DNA of 64,000 nucleotides from Bacillota bacterium (GTDB taxonomy: Bacteria > Bacillota > UBA4882 > UBA8346), in assembly GCA_023435225.1 (NCBI GenBank), contig JAEYRX010000020.1:1-64000 (forward strand). Reading direction: 5' to 3'. The notes below the pieces were generated by a model, which worked only from the letters and a program-made list of their open reading frames with translations, was not told the DNA's origin and did no database searches. Every line of letters begins with the position of its first letter. The first letter of the stretch is position 1. This document shows positions 16,757 to 26,479 of this stretch, piece by piece. The translations under genes and the position numbers were made by a program.

Positions 16757-18082
16757 CTAATCATCAATCGATTGTGTTTCAATAGTTTGATCCTCCGGAA
16801 ATTGAATCCCCTGGGTAGGAATTGATATTTCCGCAGATGGTTTCGGTATATCACTTAATAGATCGCTTTTTAGGCGGTATTTCCTTATATCATAGCGGTT
16901 GGCAGGATTCCAGAAAATCCATTCGTTTAAACCGGCGCTTTCTACCGCTTTGATTTGAGCCAATAACTGTTCGCGTCCATAATGACTTTTTAACGAGAAA
17001 TCTTGTAACCACGGGCGGATAATAACTTTTTTATCAGCTTTACTTAACTTTTGAACAGCGTCGGATAAACTTTTATAAACAGTTTCGTATGGTTTCGCAT
17101 CCGGATCGGGAATTTTGTATGAACCCCTTACATAATGAGAAGGGTAAACCATCGGACATATTATATCAACACCATCAGCTACTTTTTCAATAACCTGTCC
17201 AATTCCGATATCGCTATCAGCCGAGCAGGTCAGTCCAAAAACATCAGCCGAGACTTTAACTCCTAAAGGTTTTAGTTCTTGATAAGCATATTTAAGAAAA
17301 TCACGAATAACATCAGACTTAGAAAGGCCATTATTTTTAGGATAACGGCAATTTTTAGTTAAACCATCACTGGTAAACCGGATATAGTCAAATTGAATCT
17401 CTTTAAAACCATAAGCTGCTGCTTCTTTAGCGATTGCAATATTATAATCCCAGACATTTTTATTATATGGATCCACCCAATAAAGGCCCTTAAAATCACG
17501 CCATAATCCACCTTCACTGCTCCCAACCGCTAATTCCGGACAATGGGTTGCTAAGAAAGGATCTTTGAATACGACTATTCGGGCGATTGGATATATATTA
17601 TATTGCCTTAGTGATTTTAAGACTCTCTCCGGATTATATTTCTTCAAACTGGAGCCTATCTTTTGGGCCAACTGCACTTTACTAGGAAAACTTATAGTGC
17701 CTCTTTCATCTTTAACATCAACTACCAAAGCATTTATTTCAGTTTTATTAATAAATTCAATTAATTCATTTAAAGTATTTGGTTTGCCCGCCAGCCAACT
17801 TGTTAAGTATATCCCTTTTATTACTTGCGGAGGTTCTGTAATAGGTGATAACGGAAAGTTATTCTCCGGAATATTATTTTCCAGAAGGCTTTCTTCTGCT
17901 ATGGTTGAACTATCAGTTGATTCTTTAGGTTTAATTTCTAAATAACTGCCAACTGCAGCTAACCATTTCACGTGTTGTGAGGGTGAAGAGTTATTCTTTG
18001 CCGATTTAGTTCTTCCCGTTCCCAATAAAATAATTAAAGCCAAGCATATAATTATTATGTATATTTTAGTAGCTTTGGACAT
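16757..18082 (-). CDS. Putative glycoside hydrolase of the DUF4015 family, secreted
   Basis: About 441 residues. An N-terminal membrane/signal segment (about 6-22) is followed by a Ser/Pro-rich linker to about residue 80. A TIM-barrel-like domain follows (about 85-410), with KGIYLTSWLAG, ALVVDVKDERG, IYPIARIVVFKDPFLA, WVDPYN and EIQFDYIRFTSDG, typical of PF13200. The acidic residues in VKDERG and FDYIRF are the best candidates for catalysis. The substrate is unknown. I chose ATG 18082, preceded by GGGAGG, over an upstream in-frame start at 18187. Confidence 0.85.
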   Translation of the reverse strand: MSKATKIYIIIICLALIILLGTGRTKSAKNNSSPSQHVKWLAAVGSYLEIKPKESTDSSTIAEESLLENNIPENNFPLSPITEPPQVIKGIYLTSWLAGKPNTLNELIEFINKTEINALVVDVKDERGTISFPSKVQLAQKIGSSLKKYNPERVLKSLRQYNIYPIARIVVFKDPFLATHCPELAVGSSEGGLWRDFKGLYWVDPYNKNVWDYNIAIAKEAAAYGFKEIQFDYIRFTSDGLTKNCRYPKNNGLSKSDVIRDFLKYAYQELKPLGVKVSADVFGLTCSADSDIGIGQVIEKVADGVDIICPMVYPSHYVRGSYKIPDPDAKPYETVYKSLSDAVQKLSKADKKVIIRPWLQDFSLKSHYGREQLLAQIKAVESAGLNEWIFWNPANRYDIRKYRLKSDLLSDIPKPSAEISIPTQGIQFPEDQTIETQSIDD

Positions 18083-18218
18083 TATCCGGCCTCCCTGCTT
18101 GCCCAAACATAAGTAATATTTTATAGAGCCAGCGCACCTTAGTACGTTGGCTCTTGACTTATCATTATTTGTTATTATTAACAACAATCATCTAATTATG
18201 TTTAATTTTGGCAAAATA

Positions 18219-18866
18219 CTAATTGTTTCTCATAGTTACAACATGTAAGACCTTAAATCCTTTATCTTTTAGCTTTTGAATTAATCTTTCAGACTTTGAA
18301 CTGTCTAAACGAAGAACCAGTTCTCCCGAAGCCTTATCCCGGTGAAACAGCGCCATCGAGATAATGCTGATTCCCTCTTCTTTAATTATTTCAGTAACAT
18401 CAGCTATTACACCGATTTTATTCTCCAAATCAATTGTTAAACGGGTGCCCATAAGTTTTAAACCCATTAAGTCAAGAAATGAATCAAAAACATCCGATTC
18501 GGTAATTATCCCCACCAACTTATCATTTTCAACTACCGGTAAAGCGCCTATTTCTTTGTCGCGCATCAAAACGGCTGCTTCCTCCAAAGTTGCTTCCGGA
18601 GATATGGTAATCGGATTTTTGGTCATCGCATCTTTTACTAATAGCTTTGACAATACATAATTTAACTCCCAAACAGTTAACGTAGTGGCTTGAGAAGGGC
18701 TGACTTTTAAAAGATCATCTTGAGTAATAATACCCACTAATTTTCCATCATGCATTACCGGTAACCGGGCGAAATTATTACTTCTTAATAATTCTCCCGC
18801 TTCAATAACCGGAGTGGTATCATTGACAGTAGTCGGATTAATTGTCATACGGTCTTGTACAAACAT
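18219..18866 (-). CDS. CBS-pair and ACT domain protein (AcuB-like)
   Basis: 215 residues. Two CBS domains (about 5-60 and 75-130) share the pattern M-T-x-N-P-x-T-(V/I) and KLVGIIT(Q/E)(D/S)D. A C-terminal ACT domain (about 140-213) starts at RLTIDLENKIGVIADVTEII. CBS pairs bind adenosyl ligands and ACT domains bind amino acids, so this is probably a small metabolite-sensing regulator; AcuB of Bacillus has the same layout. It lies just upstream (in transcription order after livF) of the DUF4015 gene. Confidence 0.85.
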   Translation of the reverse strand: MFVQDRMTINPTTVNDTTPVIEAGELLRSNNFARLPVMHDGKLVGIITQDDLLKVSPSQATTLTVWELNYVLSKLLVKDAMTKNPITISPEATLEEAAVLMRDKEIGALPVVENDKLVGIITESDVFDSFLDLMGLKLMGTRLTIDLENKIGVIADVTEIIKEEGISIISMALFHRDKASGELVLRLDSSKSERLIQKLKDKGFKVLHVVTMRNN

Positions 18867-18983
18867 GTCATAGCCCCCTTTATTGTTTTGGGATTTATTT
18901 AATCCTAGTGTCTTAAGCTATAATTAATTTCGGCATTAACTATTTTTTCTTTAGAATTTGTTTCTCTGGTTTTGAAGTTATTT

Positions 18984-19018
18984 AATTTTCAATTCTCAAT
19001 TCTAAATTTTCAATTTAA
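18984..19018. repeat. Heptanucleotide tandem array (AATTCTC type)
   Basis: Five in-phase 7-mers: AATTTTC, AATTCTC, AATTCTA, AATTTTC, AATTTAA. Lies directly after the livF stop. Confidence 0.8.
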
Positions 19019-19022
19019 GAAG

Positions 19023-19727
19023 TCATCCGCCCAAATATGCTTTACGCACATCTTCACTATCAGCCAGCTCTTTAGCGTTACCTTGAAGAACAATTTTCCC
19101 GGTTTCCAGGACGTATGCCCGGTTAGCAATGGACAATGCCATATGGGCATTTTGCTCTACCAATAAAATAGTGGTACCAGTCTGATTAATGGCCTTAATA
19201 ATCGAGAAAATTTCTTTCACTAACAGGGGAGCTAATCCCATTGACGGTTCATCCATTAACATCAATTTGGGACGGGACATTAAAGTTCTACCGATGGCCA
19301 ACATTTGTTGTTCTCCACCGCTTAAAGTACCGGCAACTTGTTTTATCCGTTCCTTTAGCCTGGGAAACCGTTCAAAAACCATTTCATAATCCTGCTTTAA
19401 ATTATGTTTATCTTTACGGGAGTATGCTCCCATCTCTAAGTTTTCCATCACTGTTAGGTTAGCAAAAATCCGGCGGCCTTCCGGTACTTGAGCCAAGCCC
19501 ATTTCTACAATCTTATTGGCGGAAATCCCTTTAAGATTTTGGTTCATAAAGGTAATTTCCTCTGCCTTATCAGGTATTAAGCCGGAGATACTATGCAGTG
19601 TTGTTGTCTTACCGGCTCCATTTGCCCCAATCAATGTAACAATTTCACCCTCGTTCACTTCAAAACTTACGTCACGAAGGGCATGAATAGTGCCGTAGAA
19701 AACATTTAGACCTTTAACTTTAAGCAC
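19023..19727 (-). CDS. livF: Branched-chain amino acid ABC transporter ATPase LivF
   Basis: 234 residues, the usual LivF length. Walker A LIGANGAGKTTTL, signature LSGGEQQML, Walker B LMLMDEPSMGLAP and the switch His in LLVEQNAHMAL. The reading frame is open back to 19805, but GTG 19727 is the better start. It follows GGTGAGGAGG and overlaps the livG stop by eight bases; the upstream part is livG in another frame. Last gene of the operon livK-livH-livM-livG-livF. Confidence 0.95.
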   Translation of the reverse strand: MLKVKGLNVFYGTIHALRDVSFEVNEGEIVTLIGANGAGKTTTLHSISGLIPDKAEEITFMNQNLKGISANKIVEMGLAQVPEGRRIFANLTVMENLEMGAYSRKDKHNLKQDYEMVFERFPRLKERIKQVAGTLSGGEQQMLAIGRTLMSRPKLMLMDEPSMGLAPLLVKEIFSIIKAINQTGTTILLVEQNAHMALSIANRAYVLETGKIVLQGNAKELADSEDVRKAYLGG

Positions 19728-20508
19728 TGGTACCGACCTCCTCACCGAGGTATGCCTTGATAACTCTGGGGTTTTTGCTAATTTCTCCGGGAGTTCCTTC
19801 GGCAATGGTTTGTCCGTAGTCCAAGACAGTAATTCGTTCGCAAATACCCATTACTAAGTTCATATCATGTTCAATCAGAAGAATCGTTAAATTAAACTTT
19901 TCCCGGATAAATTTAATTAGCTTCATTAAATCCTGAGTTTCTTGCGGATTCATCCCAGCGGCCGGTTCATCAAGTAATAATAACCGGGGATTGGTTGCTA
20001 GCGCCCTGGTTATTTCCAGTTTCCGTTGTTCACCATAAGGAAGATTTTTAGAATATTCACCAGCCTTTTGATGAATATTGAAGATTTTTAAAAGCGTCAT
20101 AGCGTTTTGGGTTACTTCCTCTTCTTCTCTGCAAAAAGCCCGAGTCCGGAAAATGGACTGAAAAGCATTATACTTAACGTTAAAATGAAAAGCTATCCGG
20201 ACATTATCTAAAACAGTAAGATCCTTAAAAAGACGGATGTTTTGAAAGGTCCGGGCCATCCCCATTTTAGTGATTACATAAGGTTTTAACCTGGTAATAT
20301 CACGTAACCCACCATTGGTATTAAAGAGAATTTTCCCTTCACTCGGGGTATAAACTCCGGTTAACATATTAAAAATTGTGGTCTTCCCGGCGCCGTTGGG
20401 ACCAATAAGGCCTACCAATTCCCCTTCTTCTAAATTAAAATTAAAGTTGGATACTGCTTTTAAACCACCGAAATTTATGGAAATATTATCGGCTTTTAAA
20501 ACGGTCAT
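19720..20508 (-). CDS. livG: Branched-chain amino acid ABC transporter ATPase LivG
   Basis: 262 residues. Walker A LIGPNGAGKTTIF, the LivG-specific insertion ARTFQNIRLFKDLTVLDNV, signature NLPYGEQRKLEI, Walker B LLLLDEPAAGMNP and LIEHDMNLVM. The start overlaps the livM stop (ATGA), so translation is coupled. Confidence 0.96.
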   Translation of the reverse strand: MTVLKADNISINFGGLKAVSNFNFNLEEGELVGLIGPNGAGKTTIFNMLTGVYTPSEGKILFNTNGGLRDITRLKPYVITKMGMARTFQNIRLFKDLTVLDNVRIAFHFNVKYNAFQSIFRTRAFCREEEEVTQNAMTLLKIFNIHQKAGEYSKNLPYGEQRKLEITRALATNPRLLLLDEPAAGMNPQETQDLMKLIKFIREKFNLTILLIEHDMNLVMGICERITVLDYGQTIAEGTPGEISKNPRVIKAYLGEEVGTSA

Positions 20509-21503
20509 TGCCGCTCACCTACTTTCAGTAAGCTTTTTTTATCCGTGAAAGTTTTTTTATACCATTTTTTTATATCGTCAACAATTCCAACCAAGCCGGA
20601 AGGTTTAAAGAGCATAATAAAGATTAGAATCAAAGGATAAATTACCAAACGGTAATCAGCTAAAAACCGCAAAAATTCTTGCAAATAGGTTAGGATAAAA
20701 CCGGTGGCAACTGTTCCCACAATACTACCCATACCACCTAAAACTACAATCACCAGAAAATCACAGGACTTTACCCAGTTAAACATGGTTGGATTTAAAT
20801 AACCGAAAAACAGTGCATATAAGCCGCCTCCGATTCCGGCAATAAAAGCTGAGAGTGTAAAGGAAAACATTTTATAATAAAAAACATTAATTCCCATTGC
20901 ATTAGCCGCTATTTCGTCTTCTCTTATCGAAATAATCGCCCGGCCATGAGAAGATTTAATTAAATTACTTAGCAAAACAATCGTCCCTACCATAAAAAGA
21001 TAAACCCAAATAAATGAGATAACCGGACTTAAAAACAGATCAGTGCTAAAAGGAGGAATGCCTTTTAAACCGGCTGCTCCTCCAGTTATTTGCTCCATAT
21101 TTACCATTACTACTCTAATAATCTCACCAAAGCTTAAAGTAACGATAGCTAGGTAATCACCTTTCAATCTTAAAGTTGGAAAACCAATTACCAGTCCAAA
21201 AGCTGCGGTTACTACTCCACCGATTAGAATAGAGAAAAATATTGGAAAACCGAGTTTCATAATAAATACGGCCGTTGTATAGGCTCCGATAGCCATAAAC
21301 CCAGCGTGGCCAATTGATAGCTGTCCGGTTAATCCGGAGATTAAATTCAAACTTAAAGCAATTATTACTACAATAGCTGCAGAGGTTAATATTTGAGCGG
21401 TATATTCATCAATAACTCTCAGATAAATTAAGCCGGCTATAACTATCAAACCAAGTAAAGTGAATCCGGAATTTTTTAAAAAAACTTGCGTTTTGTTATT
21501 CAT
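20505..21503 (-). CDS. livM: Branched-chain amino acid ABC transporter permease LivM
   Basis: 332 residues with about ten membrane segments. Family blocks: LNLISGLTGQLSIGHAGFMAIGAY, FPTLRLKGDYLAIVTLSFGEI, ISIREDEIAANAMGINVFYYK and GGMGSIVGTV. It forms the membrane channel with LivH. The C-terminal tail is basic and cytoplasmic. Confidence 0.96.
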   Translation of the reverse strand: MNNKTQVFLKNSGFTLLGLIVIAGLIYLRVIDEYTAQILTSAAIVVIIALSLNLISGLTGQLSIGHAGFMAIGAYTTAVFIMKLGFPIFFSILIGGVVTAAFGLVIGFPTLRLKGDYLAIVTLSFGEIIRVVMVNMEQITGGAAGLKGIPPFSTDLFLSPVISFIWVYLFMVGTIVLLSNLIKSSHGRAIISIREDEIAANAMGINVFYYKMFSFTLSAFIAGIGGGLYALFFGYLNPTMFNWVKSCDFLVIVVLGGMGSIVGTVATGFILTYLQEFLRFLADYRLVIYPLILIFIMLFKPSGLVGIVDDIKKWYKKTFTDKKSLLKVGERQ

Positions 21504-21517
21504 CTTTTCACCCCGCC

Positions 21518-22417
21518 TTAAACCTTTTCACTGACATCGTGGCCCATTATTCCGGAAGGTTTGACTACCAGGATAACAACTAAAATACCGAAAGCAATAG
21601 CATCGGCTAATTGTGATGATATAAAACCTTTAGTTAGAGTTTCGGCAATTCCCATAATAAATCCACCGATCATTGCCCCGGGAATACTGCCGATCCCTCC
21701 TAAAACCGCTGCCACAAAAGCTTTTAAACCTGGCATCATTCCCATATAAGGTTCAACTTGGGGATACGCGCTGGCAAATAATATACCGGCGGCGGCGGCT
21801 AGCGCCGAACCGGCTGCAAAGGTAAAGGATATAACTTTATTCACATCAATCCCCATTAATAAAGCTGCATTTCGGTCATAAGAGACCGCCCGCATTGCTT
21901 TGCCAATCTTGGTTGAGCTAACGATATAATTTAACACAATCATTAGACCAATAGATACTAAAAATACAATGATTTGAACCTGGCTTATTCCGACTCCCGC
22001 CAGATCAAAACTCACATTAGGAAGAGTGGGAAATTGTTTCGGATTAGGTCCGATTTGCGGAACAACTCTGGCTGCATTTTCTAAAAATATTGATACACCG
22101 ATGGCGGTAATCAAAGCATTAATACGGGGAGCATTTCGTAACGGTTTATAACAGGTTTTTTCAATAAAAATACCTATTATAGCGCATATAAGCATACTTA
22201 CAATAAATGAAAGAATAAAAGTAAAAGGTGTAACAGTCGCGGCAATCAAAACAAAAAATCCTGCAAAGGCTCCTAACATTAAAATGTCACCGGAGGCAAA
22301 ATTGATTAATTTAACAATCCCATAAACCATAGTGTAGCCCAGGGCAATTAAGGCGTAGATACTTCCCAAGGCAACTCCGTTCACAATTTGTTGCAAAAAC
22401 TCCTGTAAAAGTCCCAT
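21518..22417 (-). CDS. livH: Branched-chain amino acid ABC transporter permease LivH
   Basis: 299 residues, about eight membrane segments. Signatures: GVALGSIYALIALGYTMVYGI with LINFASGDILMLGAF after it, GKAMRAVSYDRNAALLMGID and AAVLGGIGSIPGAMIGG. A P2-family palindrome lies between livK and livH and may tune the relative amount of downstream mRNA. Confidence 0.96.
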   Translation of the reverse strand: MGLLQEFLQQIVNGVALGSIYALIALGYTMVYGIVKLINFASGDILMLGAFAGFFVLIAATVTPFTFILSFIVSMLICAIIGIFIEKTCYKPLRNAPRINALITAIGVSIFLENAARVVPQIGPNPKQFPTLPNVSFDLAGVGISQVQIIVFLVSIGLMIVLNYIVSSTKIGKAMRAVSYDRNAALLMGIDVNKVISFTFAAGSALAAAAGILFASAYPQVEPYMGMMPGLKAFVAAVLGGIGSIPGAMIGGFIMGIAETLTKGFISSQLADAIAFGILVVILVVKPSGIMGHDVSEKV

Positions 22418-22543
22418 TATCCCACCTCTTCGTATTACATAAGGGATTTATCCCTTACATAAAATAATGGGAGAATACTGATTCCCCCATTATTTCAATT
22501 ACACTAATTATACATTACTGAATAATTTTTTTGAAGCTTTATC

Positions 22544-22634
22544 TATATAAGATGAACTAAATTCTGCTATTTACTCTTTCCCATTCGGCTTTTGGAAGGG
22601 GAAAGCTTATTCGTATGATTTAGTTCATCTTATC
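22544..22634. repeat. Palindromic repeat, family P2 (single half), between livK and livH
   Basis: Outer arms AAGATGAACTAAAT / ATTTAGTTCATCTT enclose an inner hairpin around CTTTCCCATTCGGCTTTTGG and GGGGAAAG. It has the P2 layout, but arm bases differ from other copies while pairing is kept. As it lies inside the liv operon, it would be transcribed as a stem-loop after livK. Confidence 0.8.
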
Positions 22635-22698
22635 TAAACTAAACTGACCTATTTTTGTCAAGCAAAATGATTCATCGAAGTTATTTCTTGGTAAAACC

Positions 22699-23838
22699 TT
22701 ACGGGTTAACTGTTCCGGCGTATTGAGTGACCAGTTTGCCGTCAACGCCTTTAACGATCTTCAGCATAACTGCAGATTTGATGGGATTACGTTGTTCGTT
22801 AAATTTGATATTACCGGTTACGAATTTCCGGTCGGTTTCCATCATAGCGGCTTTGACTTTCTCAGGGTCGGTTGAACCGGCTCTTTCAATAGCTTCAGCC
22901 AGAATATAGGTTGCATCGTAACCTAAAGCTGCCAAAGCATTAGGAATGATACCGAATTTTTCTTTGTATTTGGTAACGAAAGTAGTAACATCCGGGTCGT
23001 TAGCATCCGGTGAATAGTGGTTGCTGTAATAACAGTTCAATACTTCGTCACCGGCGTTATTGGTAATCTCATCCCAACCATCGGCTCCAACCATCGGAAT
23101 TGTTAACCCTTGAGCTCTTACTTGTTTTGCAATAAGGGAAACTGTGCTGTAGTAATCAGGAATGAATAATACATCCGGTTTGGTTGCTTTAATTTTGGTT
23201 AATTGAGCGTTAAAGTCTTTATCACCGGTGCTGTATGATTCGGAAGCAACGATCTCGCCGCCGAGTTCCTTAAATTTTTCAGAGAAGTTGGTAGTTAAGC
23301 CTTTTGAATAATCGTTGGTTACATCATATAAAATAGCCGCTTTTTTAGCTTTTAATGTCTCATAAGAGAATTGAGCTACAACTTGGCCTTGGAAAGAATC
23401 GTTATAGCAAGCACGGAAGATATAGTCACCAGCGTCGGTTATCGTATCATTCGTTGAGGAAGGAGAGATCAAAATTATTTTTTTATCTTGAGCAGATTGG
23501 GTAATAGCTAACGAACATTTACTGGTTAAAGCACCGACGATACCGATAACTTTATCTTTGGCAACTAATTTCATAAAGGCGTTTTTCGTCTTATCAGGGC
23601 TGGCTTCATCGTCTTCAACAGTCATTTTGATGGGTTTACCAAGTACGCCACCATTGGCATTGATTTCTTCAACTGCCATATTAATAGCATCACGTGTTTG
23701 GGTTCCATAAGCTGATACTTGTCCGCTGATGGGCTGGATCGCGCCTAAATTGATAGTTTTACTTTCACCACATCCGGCAATCAAAGCTGCGATCATTACA
23801 AAAACCACTACTACTGCAAGAATCCTACTTTTGACCAC
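22699..23838 (-). CDS. livK: Branched-chain amino acid ABC transporter substrate-binding lipoprotein
   Basis: 379 residues. Lipoprotein signal peptide with lipobox L-I-A-G-C (Cys at about 23), followed by a type I periplasmic binding fold. Signatures are NLGAIQPISGQVSAYGTQ, NANGGVLGKPIKM, LISPSSTNDTIT, and GYDATYILAEAIERAG. It captures Leu/Ile/Val or a related amino acid and delivers it to LivHM. It is the first gene of the liv operon, with a consensus promoter about 100 bp upstream. Confidence 0.95.
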   Translation of the reverse strand: MVKSRILAVVVVFVMIAALIAGCGESKTINLGAIQPISGQVSAYGTQTRDAINMAVEEINANGGVLGKPIKMTVEDDEASPDKTKNAFMKLVAKDKVIGIVGALTSKCSLAITQSAQDKKIILISPSSTNDTITDAGDYIFRACYNDSFQGQVVAQFSYETLKAKKAAILYDVTNDYSKGLTTNFSEKFKELGGEIVASESYSTGDKDFNAQLTKIKATKPDVLFIPDYYSTVSLIAKQVRAQGLTIPMVGADGWDEITNNAGDEVLNCYYSNHYSPDANDPDVTTFVTKYKEKFGIIPNALAALGYDATYILAEAIERAGSTDPEKVKAAMMETDRKFVTGNIKFNEQRNPIKSAVMLKIVKGVDGKLVTQYAGTVNP

Positions 23839-23936
23839 AAAAACCCCTCCTTATTTTTAGTTTTAAAGATGAAGAAAACAAAGATTAATTTAGTATCTTG
23901 TGAAAATATTCTTCTCCATCTAAATACTTAACTTAA

Positions 23937-23965
23937 AATATATCAAAACATTGCATCGATGTCAA
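23937..23965 (-). promoter_or_regulatory. liv operon promoter
   Basis: On the minus strand a perfect -35 TTGACA, 17-bp spacer, -10 TATATT, about 100 bp upstream of the livK start. Confidence 0.78.
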
Positions 23966-24041
23966 TAAAGCCTAAATAAAGTAGAATAATTAACATATGG
24001 ATTACATAGAAAAATGTTTTCAAACAGAAGTTTTCATAAAT

Positions 24042-24140
24042 GAGGGATTTTCATAATTAAGAAATTTGACATTCGGATACAATATTACAAATCGTTATAA
24101 TGTATCTGACAGCTTAATTAAGCTAATTTTAATACCCCTT
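24042..24140. repeat. Dispersed palindromic repeat, family P1, copy 4
   Basis: Outer arms GAGGGATTTTCATAATTA and TAATTTTAATACCCCTTAA, inner arms CGGATACAATATT / TATAATGTATCTG. It abuts the thrS stop codon. Confidence 0.8.
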
Positions 24141-24142
24141 AA

Positions 24143-26050
24143 CTACTTATGCTCTTTGATTTCATTTACAATTCGCTCGGCTATCTGGTCCACTGATTGC
24201 GCTCCCAGTTCTCCTTCTTTTCGGGAGCGTACCGCCACCACGCCTTGTTGGGATTCACGTTCTCCTACTACCAACATATAAGGAATTTTTTGTAGTTGAG
24301 CCTCCCTGATCCGATAACCGATCTTTTCATTTCTACTATCTATCTCTGCTTTAATACCCTGCTGACGAAGCTTTTCCATCACACTCCGGGCATACTCCTG
24401 ATTGGCAGGTAAAACCGGCAGTAAAATTGCTTGAACCGGTGCTAACCAAACCGGAAATGCTCCTTCATAATGTTCTAATAGTACTCCGAAAAACCGCTCC
24501 ATTGAACCTAAAAGTGTTCGGTGAATCATATACGGTTTATGATCAGCTCCGTCACTGCCTTTATACTCTAATTCAAATCTTTCCGACATGTTGAAATCAA
24601 ATTGGATTGTAGAGCATTGCCATTCCCGACCAAGCGCATCTTTGATTTTTAAATCAATCTTCGGTCCATAAAAGGCTCCACCACCTTCTTCAACTTCATT
24701 AGGGAGTCCGGTTTTAGCAATAGCCTTTCTAAGAGCCTCGGTTGCCGCAACCCATCGTTCTTCGTCACCGACAGCATCATTAGGTTTAGTTGAAAGATAC
24801 AGTTTATAGTTTTCAAAACCAAAAGCATGCATCATTGAGATACTAAAACTTAATGCTTTATCAATCTCTTCTTCCATCTGATCCGGTCGGCAAAAAATAT
24901 GTGCATCATCTTGAGTAAAACCACGTACCCGCATTAGGCCATGTAAAACTCCGCTCCGTTCGTAACGATATACAGTTCCTAACTCAGCCCAGCGCAATGG
25001 CAGGTCACGATAGGAACGTCCCTTGGTTTTATAGATAGAGATATGAAATGGACAATTCATTGGTTTTGCATAATAAGGCTGTCCCTCAATATCCATCGGA
25101 GCATACATATTCTCTTTATAAAAGCCAAGGTGACCACTAGTTTCCCATAAAATAGCCCGCCCGACATGAGGAGTATATACTAACTCATAACCGTTTTTAT
25201 AGTGTTCTTCCCGCCAAAATTGTTCAATTTCATTACGGACTCTAGCCCCTTTGGGATGCCAAAGGACTAATCCGCCACCAATCTGATCATCGATAGAGAA
25301 TAAATCCAATTCTTTACCCAATTTACGGTGATCACGTTTGGCGGCTTCCTCCAAAAATTTCAAATGAGCGTCCAAATCAGTTTTACTGCTGAAGGCTGTC
25401 CCGTAAACTCTTTGCAGCATCTCCCGGGATGAGTCTCCTCGCCAGTATGCTCCGGCGATGGACATTAATTTGTAAGCTTTCAACCAGCCGGTACTTGGCA
25501 GATGAGGCCCCCGGCAAAGATCCATAAAGTCTCCTTGCTTATAAAAGGAGATGGTCCCATCCTCCAATCTTTCAACCAGTTCCAACTTATATTTGGCTTC
25601 GGATTTATTAAATTCTTCAATTGCTTGTTGTTTGGATAATTCAAACCGTTCAAATGGTAAGTTTTCCTGAACAATCTTTCCCATTTCGGCTTCAATTCTC
25701 TCCAAATCCTCGGGTTTTAAGGGTTCCGGCAGATCAAAATCATAATAAAAACCGTTTTCAATTGCCGGTCCAATAGCTAATTTAACCCCGGGATATAGTC
25801 TTTGCACTGCTTGGGCCATTATATGCGAGGTTGAATGTCTGATAATATCTAATCCTTCAGGATCATTTGCCTTAATTAATTTTAGCTGAACTTCTCCTAT
25901 TAATGGACGATTTAAATCCACTAGATCTTCATTTGCTTTGGCCGCAATAACTTCTTTTGCCAGACGTTCGCTGATTGATTGCGCCACCTGTAAGGGAGTT
26001 GCGCCATCCGGGTACTCCCGGAAATTACCATCGGGAAATATTACTTTCAT
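24143..26050 (-). CDS. thrS: Threonyl-tRNA synthetase
   Basis: 635 residues: TGS domain (1-62), second additional (editing) domain with HSTSHIMAQAV and the zinc-like CRGPH (about 65-240), class II catalytic core (about 245-535) and anticodon-binding domain (about 540-635). Class II motifs visible: MNCPFHISIY, RVRGFTQDDAHIFC, and GSMERFFGVLLEHYEG. Charges tRNA-Thr. It begins at the nudix stop (TAATG), so the two genes are coupled and share a threonine T-box leader. Confidence 0.98.
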   Translation of the reverse strand: MKVIFPDGNFREYPDGATPLQVAQSISERLAKEVIAAKANEDLVDLNRPLIGEVQLKLIKANDPEGLDIIRHSTSHIMAQAVQRLYPGVKLAIGPAIENGFYYDFDLPEPLKPEDLERIEAEMGKIVQENLPFERFELSKQQAIEEFNKSEAKYKLELVERLEDGTISFYKQGDFMDLCRGPHLPSTGWLKAYKLMSIAGAYWRGDSSREMLQRVYGTAFSSKTDLDAHLKFLEEAAKRDHRKLGKELDLFSIDDQIGGGLVLWHPKGARVRNEIEQFWREEHYKNGYELVYTPHVGRAILWETSGHLGFYKENMYAPMDIEGQPYYAKPMNCPFHISIYKTKGRSYRDLPLRWAELGTVYRYERSGVLHGLMRVRGFTQDDAHIFCRPDQMEEEIDKALSFSISMMHAFGFENYKLYLSTKPNDAVGDEERWVAATEALRKAIAKTGLPNEVEEGGGAFYGPKIDLKIKDALGREWQCSTIQFDFNMSERFELEYKGSDGADHKPYMIHRTLLGSMERFFGVLLEHYEGAFPVWLAPVQAILLPVLPANQEYARSVMEKLRQQGIKAEIDSRNEKIGYRIREAQLQKIPYMLVVGERESQQGVVAVRSRKEGELGAQSVDQIAERIVNEIKEHK

Positions 26051-26460
26051 TATTTATTCTCCTTCCAATTTCTGTATAATCTCCATGCTTTACTCGCCAA
26101 CTCTTGATCCGCCGGAAATGTTAAGATCCCGGACTCTGTCTCTGTGATTAATTTAACATCATTAAAAAACTCTTTTTCAATAATGAATTCTTCCGAGAGC
26201 GCTTCCATTAGATACCAATGCACTGTTTTAAAATGTTTTTCTCCTCTCTCGAAAAAAGTGTAGGATGACTCTCCCAAATCACCAATAATCTTGGCTGAAA
26301 GTCCCGATTCTTCCTTGACTTCCCTCATAGCGGCTATCTCTGGAGTTTCCCCGGGGTCTATATGCCCCTTTGGAAAAAGCCAGACACCGTTAAACCTTTT
26401 AAGAGTTACTAGTTTGTTATTTAAAAAAACCAGGCCTCCGGCACAATAATCATTTATCAT
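26050..26460 (-). CDS. NUDIX hydrolase
   Basis: 136 residues. The Nudix box is complete: GHIDPGETPEIAAMREVKEESGL, with flanking FPKG and an early AGGLVFLN strand. It is similar in size to diadenosine-tetraphosphate or nucleotide-clearing Nudix enzymes. Ap4A is a by-product of aminoacyl-tRNA synthetases, which would fit its coupling with thrS, but this is inference. I chose ATG 26460 (MINDY), five bases after GAGGTG, over an upstream codon at 26472. Confidence 0.87.
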   Translation of the reverse strand: MINDYCAGGLVFLNNKLVTLKRFNGVWLFPKGHIDPGETPEIAAMREVKEESGLSAKIIGDLGESSYTFFERGEKHFKTVHWYLMEALSEEFIIEKEFFNDVKLITETESGILTFPADQELASKAWRLYRNWKENK

Positions 26461-26479
26461 TAAGCACCTCAAAAAAAAT

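Noticed and set aside
18082..18187. N-terminal extension of the DUF4015 protein
   Set aside because: It precedes a normal signal segment and lacks a ribosome site, whereas ATG 18082 has GGGAGG.
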